A stretch of DNA of 64,000 nucleotides, from assembly GCF_958295425.1 (NCBI RefSeq), contig NC_081151.1, positions 18,924,452 to 18,988,451 on the forward strand, read 5' to 3'. Position numbers and translations under genes: made by a program. Numbering within the stretch: position 1 is the stretch's first letter; each line of letters begins with the position of its first letter. The notes under the pieces are model-generated. The model was given only the letters and a program-made list of their open reading frames with translations, was not told the origin of the DNA and did not search any database. This DNA is from Solea solea. Taxonomy: Eukaryota > Chordata > Actinopteri > Pleuronectiformes > Soleidae. Of the stretch, positions 22,201-34,200 are shown piece after piece.

Positions 22201-25200
22201 TTTATGGAGTCTGTTTAGTGCTAATTTAATGATTGAATCTCGCTTCCTTTTTATGTTTCGTATTTGTATAATGGGCAAAAGTGAACACATAGATAGAAAA
22301 CACGGCACAGGATGACGTAACTGACATATGTAGTAATTGCAACCGCATGGACATTTCAGTGCAAATACATTAATCCAAACAGCCATACATTTATTTGGAG
22401 GGAGGAAATCTAAAATCAGACACTTAGACATTAAGTCCGCATAAATATTTAACAGCGTTATTATTATAATAGCACAGAACCGAGTTGAGAAGTCTTTTTA
22501 ATATATATATACTGTCTGGTAACTGTGATATAAACTATAAAATTAGATAAACACTCGTCAAGGACTGTCTTATTGTGTCTTATTTTCACTAACTGACTCA
22601 CAAAATGAGTAGTGGTCACTCAAATGGGGGTCTAATCCGTCTTTTCCTCTTACCGGTTTCTGTGTTCTGCTCACCACCGAGCTTGTCGAACATGTTGAAG
22701 GTGATGTCCAGGTACTCCCTCTGGATGGCGCTGACGGCTATCTTCCTCTGCTTCCGTTGCCGGGGAACAATCTGTATCTTGAACTCGGCCTCGTCGTTGT
22801 CATCCGCGTTGTCGCCTTTGGGGTCGCTGTCCGCGTCGTCGCCCATGTCGTCGTCCTCTTCGTCGTCGCCGTACTCCTCTTCGTCGTTGCTGTTGTTACT
22901 CTTGCTTTTCTCTGGCGAGGAAAAAGGCTCTGCCTTGTCCTCTGGGATGTCCAAGAAGACAGTCCTCCCTGACGGACTGGTCCCGGGTCCCATCCCGATC
23001 TTCACCTCTTCGAGGGCCACAGATGTGTCATCCACTGAGGTGTCCGGGACATGTGGGGTCTTCCTCAGCAGGTCTCTTTTCTGCTTCAGGGTCATGGGGC
23101 TTTCATGGCAGATGTTTTCCAGTCGGTCAGGAAGATCCAAAGAGGCGCTGGGAGTCACGCCGGTTGGCTTTCTTTCCACTGAGCTTCTCTCTGTGGTCTT
23201 TCTGTCACTGGAGCAGTCCTCCACACTCACCTGAACCATTGGAGACAACTGTAGGGTGTGACTGCTCGCTGGGGAAGCAGAGATCTTTGGACTCCCATTG
23301 AATTTGGAGTTTAGGATAGTGTTTAGGTCAAATTCTTCATCGCTCTCGACAATCCTCAAAGGAGGTAATGGTTCAAACACCAAGGAGTCACTGTCAGACA
23401 TGGAGAGCAGCGAGTGTTTCTCTGGAATCGAAGTGCAGTCAGAGGAGAGGTCAATGAGGTCTTGGTCTTCTTTTCCCTGAGCTGATCCCACTGACGAGCT
23501 CTGGTCCAACTTGTCCTCAAAGGTCTCCATGCAGCTGAGGCGCACCTCGGGGATGACAGGTTTCAAGATGTCAGAGTGGCCACCCCGAGAGCCTCGTCGG
23601 TCTATGGGATCATTGGCTTCCACGCGCACTGAGGAGCCGTCTGAAGATCCTTTGCCATGACGCCTGCTGCGGGACGCGGCCGACGATGGCGGCAGGACCA
23701 CGGGAGGCACCTGCATGTCGCAGCGGTCAATGCATGACTTGCGTCTGTGCTCATCGAGGTTGAAGAGGATGGAGTCTGTGTTGGAGATGTCCAGAGACTT
23801 CTGCTTGTGCATGGCCTGCAGCCGCTTCTTCCTGGTGCTCTCCTCCCGAACACAGTGCAGTATGCTGTCTTGAAGGGCACTGGCTTCACGGTACTCTGAC
23901 AGCTCGATTTCACCTGATAAAAATAATAAAAAAAAGAGTTTTTCTCAGTGAAGAAAACAGGACTTCTTCAACCTCAAAAAAAACACACTTTTTTTAATTT
24001 AATTTGCTCCATGTTATGATTTACTTGACCCAGAAAAACCTATGCGTCTTACTTTTCTTGGCATTTAGCTCCACTGGCTGGTACTTCACAGACTTGCTGC
24101 CGCCGATCCTCTTTAAGCGAGCAAAGAAGGTCTGGGACTCCTTGTTAGCAGCGCCAGTCGGCGTGTCATGGACGTCCGACTCATCGAAAACACTGTCCTC
24201 TTCTAAAACGGACAAATATAGAGAGAGTTCAACTTCAGCGCTGCAGTATTGACACTGTCATCTATGTGATGCATAGATATGGAGTGCATTCCTGTAACCG
24301 GGGCAGTCCTGTATTGCTACAGTCACCTATTTTAAATTGAAATACAATTTGTATTTTTAGAGTTTGTGTTATAACAAAACCAATAACACAGCTCATAGCA
24401 CTTTGACACCTGTGTTGCCAGAAGGGAAGTCAAATACAGGAACTGCTAAGCAATGGAGCGTCAGCAAACGTTTGTTAACCCTCTCTCTCAAAATCTATTG
24501 CCTCATCACTTCAATGTCTCAATTACAGTTATCATAAAATCAAAAACCTTTGCACGTCACCTTTTTCCTTCTCACTGTAGCGGCTCATGTTGGAGTTGTC
24601 GCTGTAGAGGGGCCCGGCCGTGGCGTGGGGGCGACAGCTGTGATACTGGGCGTTGAGCGTGTTGATCGTGATGTGGATTAAATGGAGGACCACTTTGCTG
24701 CCGTCCATGTCTCGGTACGGGTACTGTGGATGACGGCGACATTTCGGATGTATTCAAGTCACAATATTCTGTATGTAATCACATCTGAATTCTACTGACA
24801 CGCACCTTATACAGGATAACTAGTAAAGCCTTGAGCCACATCTGTCTGATGTGTGGTTTTAGCGCCCAGAGAGAGCACCGAGGTGGCTGCTGGAAATAGT
24901 GTCTCAGCTGGGGGCATGTGCAGTACTTCAACACCTGGACCACCAGAGGGAGCAGCTGCTTTCCTAAACCGATGTTATAGTCCATCACCTGGATGAAGAA
25001 GCATTCTTTAAAATAGCACCAGCAAATCTCCAACAACACAGAACATCAAAGTGGGCTTTTATTTCAGTTACTTGTGCAATTCCAGCAATGAAGGCGTTGA
25101 AGCAGGTGGAGGTGCGCATCTTCTGAGGTGCAATCATGAAGCAGCCTTCCTGTTGGTCATAGCCCAGCAGCACGTACAAGTGCCGCTTCACGGTATTGAA

Positions 25201-28200
25201 CGCCTTGGCACTGCCAAGGTCAGCCTCGGCGCTGCTCTTGTCTTTGGCCATGAATTTCATGAGCACCATAATCAGCTGGTGGACGGTCTGGTGGTCGATG
25301 CCGGCGTCCTCGGGAAGCAGGTCTTTGATGATGGAGTCGTCCTCGGGAGACGGGGTCTGGCCTACGAGAGAGCCTGAAGCGTCAGGGTTAAAGTGAGGGT
25401 GGAAGCGTGCTGCACACGGGTGAGAGGGATGGGACGAGGTTAGGATGCAGGAGCAGGGGGGGTAACAGCAAAGAGGTGAACTCCTTTTGTTAATTTCTCT
25501 GTCTGCAATGCACATGTAAACAGGGTAAACAAAACATGACTAGGTCTTTTTGTTTATTTTCATCTTCCATGTCGAGTAAGGGATGAAAGAACAATGACTG
25601 TTGTTGTTGCTTTTTCCGTGTTTCACGTTAGATTTTCATATAAATAGTAATACTGTATGTTTTCAGATTTGGATTGTCATTTACCTGGCAGGACTTTGTC
25701 TATCATATCTCCCAGTGTCGGGGCAGACTGCTCTTGTCTCGTAAGCCTTAGAGCTAAAAACCACATATGAAGAACACAATTTAGGAGAATGCACAGGGGA
25801 GGTTGCACATCAACACATGCACACGGGGAAACAAGAAATCTCTCTACATAGTCTTTATAGAGAGAGATCCTTCCTTGTAAAACCAAGTATCAAGCAAAAT
25901 GAGCGCCACATATCACCAAATGAGTAGAGAAACGTGAGGAAAATGGGACCAGACTGTAGTCAAATGGGTATTTGTGAATAATAAGATTTCTTTCACCCAC
26001 TGAGGAGAGAAAAAGTGTAAAAATATCAGTAAAGTTATGATTTGCAGGTATAATGTCATTTTTGAAGAAAGGTTTTGATGGTTTATAACGTGTCAAAAGC
26101 TATTTGCAAACACCGTTTGACTAAAGACGGTATGAAAGTGACAAATGTTAAGATTCAAAAGCTGACTGACTGATCTGTGCTACTCACGAATTCGGTTGCT
26201 CACTGACTCGGGGAATGAAAAGGCCCGTTTAAACTCAGCAGGGCCTCCCCTCACGCTGTCACGCAGCGAACGCACGCTCTTCTGCTGATTTCTGGCAAAC
26301 CGGGCGCGCCGTATCTTCCACATCGCCGCGTCGCTCAGGTTGGCTACGTTGGTTCGTACGGCTGTGATGGCTACAAGAGGAGGGGTTACAAACAAACGTG
26401 ATGTTTTTGTGACAAGAAGTGTAAATCTGAAGGGTGACAATAAAGATTCTGCTCACTTGTGGGGAAGGGGAACTCCTTGTTGCAGTCCAGGTGTAGCTGG
26501 GCCTCCAGGGACAAGGTTTCAAAGCGGTTGACAAAAAACTCCCAGCTAAGAGCAGGGACGTCTTTCTTCAGGAAGTGCAGCAGCAGGAGTTTGCTGAGAA
26601 TGATCGGTCGATCCCTCACAACCGTGTCGAACTGGAAGTCCAGGCACAGACACAGGCCCTGAAAAATACACGGCACTTTTCAACTGACAAGGAATAAAGC
26701 ACACACTGATTTGAATGAATCAATGGGTGACCTTCATAACGATACCTTGTAACAACACGTTTCCTAAACTGTTTAAAACTGAGTGTCTCATAACAATGTG
26801 TTCATTAATTAATCAGTGTTTGTAACCAAAATAAAGAATTGTAAACTAAACTACTTTCCTCAAGCATTTAATTTAATTTAATTTAATTTAATTTAATTTA
26901 ATTTAATTTAATTTAATTTAATTTAATTTAATTTAATTTAACAGCAAAGCCATTCTGTGTTTCTCGTCACTTATCTGACAAAACGTATGCAAGAAGTTTA
27001 TAAACTTCTTTTTAAACTTTTGTTTCAGACTCACATTCACTTTTGTTCCAGGGCATGTAGGCAAGTGTATGCTTGATTTATGTTAAGGTTTACTAATAAA
27101 ATTCATAGACATAGCTAAACAAGTATGACGTAAATGCATATACTGTAGATATATTCCTTCATTACTCCTTTTCACCATAGACTTTCCAAATGGTAACTTT
27201 TGTAGCACAGGGACACATGCACCAATGAGATTTAATAATAATGACTTGTAATAATTCATGTATAACACATTTTTTGTTCTTTGTGCTGTGTGAAGGTGTG
27301 ATGGTGTGACGGTGTGACGGTGTGACTGTGTGACGCAGGGCACCTGCAGGGCTGGCCTCTTTATGGTGTCCAGGAGCAGCCTCGCCCGGGTGGCCACGGC
27401 CGGGTTGACGTCCTCCACAGACGCCAGGAAGCAGCAGAAAGCGTGAGCCAGGGAATATTTCAGCAAGTGGTTTTTCGTCACCGCGCCGATGTCCAGGAAC
27501 CGACACAGCACAGCCACCTTCTCAACTGGTTTCCATGAGAAAAAACAGGGACAAGGAACACAGACAGATAACACAGTAAGCTCAATCATATATCGTTATT
27601 TCATATCACAGAAGTCATTATTTTTCTGTATCAACATATTTGTCCTTACATTGTGCAAGGGTGAATAAGCAGAAATTATTATAGGAATTGAATGATGATA
27701 ATATTTAATTCAATTCCAAACCCATTCAGATTGTAAGTACCACTCCAGCGTGTGTAAGTGAATGGTGTGTAGTGTGACGTTGTGTTTACATCACATTACA
27801 CACAATGATCCAAATCCCCCAATGTGTGAAAAAAACAAGAATGCACAATAAAGATCTTCCTATAAATGCCAATTAAAACCTAAACAAAATGTGACGCTTT
27901 ATTCTGAAATCCATAACCTCTCACCCTTGTTGTGTTGATTGGTAGCGCCTAGTGTTGACCATTAGGTGGCAGTGTGGGAGTGACAAGACATGCCAGAGCA
28001 GAGAGCCTCAGGAATACAAATGTTTCCATGTAAATTTGTCCTTTGCAACAAAGCGAATAACCGGGTACATGAACACACTTCAAGTATATATATGCTCATG
28101 TTCATGATATAGATGGACAGCTTTTTTCTGGCAGTCTATATTTTTACAAAGTAGACGGATAAAACAACTGAATTTATCTTATTCTCTCAAGTATTTATTT

Positions 28201-31200
28201 ACACAATAGTCTAATAATTGTGCTCTTTCTAAGAAATATTCATCATTGTATGCGTGGGTCCACTGTTAATCCGTTCCACTCTGCAGTTCCCCTATATCTA
28301 TACAAGGAGTCAGAGGGCCTGTCCTCTGCCTCTGTCTCAAGGTCATAAACCTCCTCTCTGCCAATCACAAGGCGAGAATAACCTGATTAATCCCACAATG
28401 GCCCTTTTGCTGCCGGTTTGAGCCACACGGTAACCATGACAACGGACGGGGCGATGTGAGCAAGCAGTAGTTTAGGTAATGCGTTGCATAAATGGTTCCT
28501 CTCATGATTCATTCACCACAATTCGACCGGCGCTCACAAAACACATCACTGGAGCTAAAAATAAGACTATTTTAAGATAATTTAGTAACACCAAGATGAG
28601 CTTGATGCTGTGTTTACACCTTAATATGAGGCTAGATAGACTCACCAGCCACTCAATTATTTTATTACTCCAGTGTATGTAGCCCATCTGCTTAGAGGCT
28701 GGAGGCGTCTCCTGCATATCTTAGTTGTAATTGTTGGGAACCACTTTCCCCCCGACAATAATTTCAAACTCGTCAATTCTCACCTGACTTCTGGCATTAA
28801 TAAAGCATTTTGGCTCAAAGGAAGTACTTCTCACTATATATATTATCTTTTTGGATCATTCTAGGTTAACTCTAGAGAAGGTTGTGTGGGAAAATCCCAG
28901 TAGATGAGCAGTTTCTGAAATACTTAAAGGAATACTAGGTACAGGTGTGAATGTACAGCGCATGGTCATGACGGTATATAGGTTTTGCATATGACATTCT
29001 CCGTCTCTCACCTGCTTCGAAGCGTATCTTCCAGTCTTTGCTGTTAAAATTTGAGTTGATGTGGTTCCAGAAGATGTCGGCACCATGAGACAGGGAGAGG
29101 GCGTGCAGGAGCAGAGGCACGGCCAGAGAGGCCAACTGGCAAAACTCCGACTTCAGCATGGACCAAAGACTGAAACACACATGCCACAAATGAACATCAA
29201 TAAGCAGATATTTCCATCCACTTTCATCCTCTTCTGTAACAGAGCGGAAAAAATATGAGAACACACCAAGGAATGAGCATCTTTTCCTGGATGTACGCCA
29301 AAAACTGATGGTGATCCTTGCAGGCGAGGTACAAACACTCTCCGTGGAGACACAGGGTCTTCAGACAGTTCAGCATGTTGAACAAGATGTCAGGCTCTTC
29401 AAACTTGGACATTTCCTGGATATAAAGGAGATATCGACATGGTGAAGCGTTCTTGAGTCGCTCCGTCCTGCCTGTGCTGTCAGTCGCTGAACACAAGTAC
29501 CTGCAAGATGGTGTATATCAGCTTCAGCGACACGGGGAGCTGGTGGTAGGAGAATTTCTTATCAGAGTTGTTCTTCATGGCTGGAAGGAAAAGACAAGAC
29601 TTTATACTGAAACATGTCATATTACAGCAGAGGGTGAGACTGAAATGTATGTCTCACATGTCTGTAGAGTTATTTTGGTATATAGTCAAAAGGGTCAAAA
29701 GCTCATGGGGATTTTTTTCTCTTAGATGGCGCTAGGTTTGATGTTCGTGTGTAGGACTGACACATACGTGCATCCTCAGGAGAGTTGACAGTGGTGTTGT
29801 CAATGTGCGCGTCACTTGGGTTGTCTCCCTCCTCACTTTCATTTTCGGTCCCGATGGAGAAGTTTGACTGAGGCAGAAGCAAAGTTTCCTCCAAACTATC
29901 AGTGGGTTCCTGCAGAGGAAATGAAACACCCCCGTCATGTTTCCACATCATTGGTGACTCACCCGGCCACGATATTCGCTTGCATAATTCTTCTCAAAAT
30001 CAAAAGGTATGAGCATGGTTTATGCTTTCTGTCAATTCATTCATGCTGTGTGTCTCACCACCAGGCGTATCTCTTCCTGGGGGGTCAGCCTCTCCAGGAG
30101 CTCACAGGCAAGCTGGTAGCACAGGATGCTGGACTGGCACAGGCTGCACTCCAGGGCCTTCTCGTCCTTCTGGCAGGTGTGTGAGCCCCCCCACGGGGCC
30201 TGAAAGACATTGTTGATAATGCCGACAATATCCTTTCCCAGGCCGCTGTCTAGACCCAGCATCACACCGTCGTCCTGGAGCTCCATCTGGGACAGCATCC
30301 GGAGACAACAGGGGACAAAAAAAGTGGGACATGGTGTGCCATTATAAAGGTTCCCTGTCATTGTGCTTTGTCACTTTCCGTCTTATGTGGCTTATTTTCT
30401 TATTTGTACACACATTTGGCATTTTGGTGACATCATACATACAAACAGTTCAGTCACCTGCTTCAGAATGAGGTCAAACATGAGGATGAAGCAGCCGAGG
30501 TTCATGTCGTCATCATCGCAGTCCAGATCCAGGGCACAGTGGCCGGTGGCGTGACCCAAGTTTTTAAAGGGGCTGCAGCGCAGGGGGCTGCGGAACGGGC
30601 TCCTGAAGGGACTGGGGAACGGGCTGAGGGTGTTGTGCTGCCCGCGGCGTCCTGGATCCGACACCACACTCACCTAAAGGCAAACAGCACATCATTGGAC
30701 AAAGTAAAACATATCGTATCTCATATTAAACCTGAAGCAGTTATGCTTTCTAATAGTTTTCCCCCTTTAGAGCCATAAATATTGACACAGGACGACTTTT
30801 ATATATAATTTCAGTGATAAGTCTAATCCTTATCCTAAACGGGCCTCTGATCAATTGACACAAATAAGTCTATTAACAACTGTTAAGTCATGAGTTGACT
30901 GTTTCGTTTCTTTATTTTTTGGGTACATTTAGACTAGTTAGATTAGATTTTTGTAGCATAGAAGGGCGTATCAGGGGGTGGGTGTGGCAACCCAGGTTCC
31001 TGTAATGCAGGTAAAGAGAGACAGGCTAATCAGGAGAGTCAGAACACCTGAGGAGGCTTTGATTAGGAGGATCTCTTGGGCAGGTGAGGTCCTATTTTAG
31101 GACTAGAGAATCAAACAGGAGAGATTTGTGTGTCAATGCTTTGGTAACAAGTGCAGTTAAATTTGGTGGCTCTATCTCGTCAGTCTGGGAACGGTTGTTC

Positions 31201-34200
31201 ATTTACTTTTCATGTGAATTATGTCTGTGAATCGAGGGGATTACCAACTGTTGAAATTATGGTTTAGACTGGATTGGCAATGTGATGAGATTGTGTGGCG
31301 TTGTTCAAAATATTCTGCAATCTAGTGTTTGCTTGAGTTGGAGTGGTTGGTATAACAATTAATAATTGTTATAGATTTGATTTGTATCTGATTTGATTAA
31401 TTTTCTTTGTTTTTAAATATGTATAAAATATGTAATAAGTAAAAGCGAGCAAGGTAAATCCATTTAATGCACTACATATACTAAATATTAGAAGGTAATT
31501 AAATGTAATTTGTTAAGAAATAGATTCTAAAGATACTTGTTTTGATCATTTAATAAATAGATTACTTATCATAATGGGAAATTATATTAATACACTTAAT
31601 ATCTAATCTTCTAATAATATTTGACATAACACGCAAGGGATTGCTAAAATTAGAGTGATTCATACATATTTCACCCCACTGGTAGTAACGATGAATGATT
31701 TTGGCACGATTATGCTGAATGCAGTCATTTATTTGATTTACTAACTTCATTTTCTTTCCAGGTTGTCAACCTATACGTACTGTATTCAGTGATGCCAATA
31801 AACGGATGAAATTGTATGGAGTTGGTCAGCGACAACAACTATTCAGGTAATCATTTTGTTTTTGTAATATACAGTTTCTGGATAATTTGTGGAGAGAACT
31901 GTTGAGAAATGGTACTGAGCATTGCAGTCCCCCTCACCCTGCGAGGACCAGTGTTGCCAGTCAGATCTGAGGTATGAGCCTTCCTCTGATTGGCCAGCTC
32001 CTTCAAAGAGTTCACGCCATCGGAGAACATCCCGATCAGAAGCTGAAGCGGCACCACGATGTCCAGCTCTGACAACACCTTCATCCAGACAGAACACACA
32101 CAGCATCAGGTCACCACAACCAAAAAAAAAATCTGTTTTTGTACTTACAGTATAGTTATATTCATTATAGGAACTGAGGTTTAATAATATGCTGGACCTA
32201 AATACTTATATACTAGATATTTCAATAGCAATGGACTTTTCAAGAAATATGGTCCCACTTTTTGTTGACAAATATGATTTTTAAGGAACCCGACTCATTT
32301 ATAATGATTGACCCTTAAATATAAACTTACCTTACTTTTAAATGACCTGCACACCACAGAGAAACACCGTGTGAAGAAAAACATGTCGCCTCAAACTATG
32401 CGCCACCTCCCAGTCTGATATGAATGTGACCCATTTACTGAGGGTATGTTAAGGGTACTCGATTTAACCCATTGGTGACATAAAACTTGAAATAGATCCA
32501 TGTATACAGGGCAGCAAGCTGTGGTTGCATATGCGATGGAGGGAGAGATCGCTCCTGTCTCCCTCAGTGTCATTCAGCGATCCAGATCCATATTAGCAGG
32601 GCTTCACACTCCGTGACAGCCTGTTCAATTCACACTCGCTGTGGACAGAACCACAGGATGTGAACTAGACCTGCGATGATGTGTGTGTTCTTGTACGGTT
32701 ACCTTTTAAGGGCCTTTTTAGGACCTTTGCCAGAAATACTGACCTTATCACCTTATCAGGACCAGTGGTCCTCATCTCTGAGGATCTGGTTAAGTTTAGG
32801 GCTAAGATTTGAATTGTGATTGGGTTAAAGTTCGGGATAAGGCTTTGGTTATAGGCTGTCCCAATGAGAGAAAGGGAAGATGCGTGAACCTGTGCGTGCG
32901 TATGTGTGTCTTACGTGCAGCCACAGCAAAGCCTGCTCTTGCACAGACGCTGGGTAGCCAGAAAATCTGCAGCTGATGAAGCCAAACATCTCCTCCATGG
33001 AGAAAGGCAGAGGGCACAGCTCAATATCGAACATTTTGCTGTAGTGAGAAAGAAAATGTAAAATAACTGTAAAGAAATGAAGGAAAACAAGAGGTTGCAT
33101 ACATCTATGTCAAAATCTTACATATTATGTGTTCTTATGATCGGTACCACAAGCAGAATATAGTAACACCGAGATATACTTGTATGTGTATCTTGAATGT
33201 GCCAGTTAATGAAAATGTACTTTTAACAGACCCAAAAACATGACCTTGTTAATGAGTTATCGGATATGCAAATTGCTGTAGAACAGCAAAGAGAAAGGAG
33301 CAAGAGGACTTACCTGAGCACTTCTCGAAACTCTTTGAGCTGGTGGTCAGGCACCTCGGTGCGGATGGCCTCCAGCCACTCCGGCATGAAGCACTCCCAT
33401 AGTGGCTGGCTGATGACATTGTAAGGTATCAGACACAGGATGCGGTTCAGGCCCTCTTTCAACTGGGTCACCGTGCTACATGACTTGTCCCAGTAGCCTC
33501 CTACCTGGAGGGAAGACCAATAATGTTTTATTAAACATCAGTTGTCAGTGAGATCCTGACATTGTTATTTTTCTTATAGCTGGTTAAAATGTGCTATATC
33601 TATAAAATAAACATGTGCTAGGAGGCAAACTGCATCATGATTTACTACATTTTTATTGTACTTTATTCGCAATGATGGTCATGCTGACCCTTTACTAGCA
33701 CTGTGCACGTCCTCAACCACATAATGTATGATTAATCACCCTTACCCTGGCAAATTCAGCAGGTTTGGGCAGCAGACACATGACCATGACATCGAAGCGC
33801 ACTTCGCACACCGTCTTTAGCCACTTGGTGACAAATTGGGGCTTTAGCTTTTCCACCAGGCTCCCAACCTCATCATCCATCATATAGGCAGTGGAGTGAA
33901 ACCACTGAAAGACCATGCTGACAAGCCGGGCCAGACTCTCCGTGGGCGTGTTCTCATTGGGGGTACACAGGCTTACCTGCACACATGTCAGAGTAATCTG
34001 TATAGCAAGCATGATAACAATCCACGTACTGTACACGTTCTCATCGCAGCCCCCTCTGTTATTGAAAGACACAGTTGCATTACAGCCTGTGATTACGCAC
34101 CAGGAACCAGATGCCAAACTGACTGAGGAGTCGCTGGTCGTGCTGGTCGTCCTCCTTGTTGTCAAACTCGATGTTGTCCAGAGAATGGTGGGAGGTGGAC

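Noticed and set aside
22605..23234. 209-codon plus-strand ORF rich in serine and valine
   Set aside because: It is the antisense shadow of the acidic tract and neighbouring part of unc79 exon 32 (GAC/GAG codons read as GTC/CTC).
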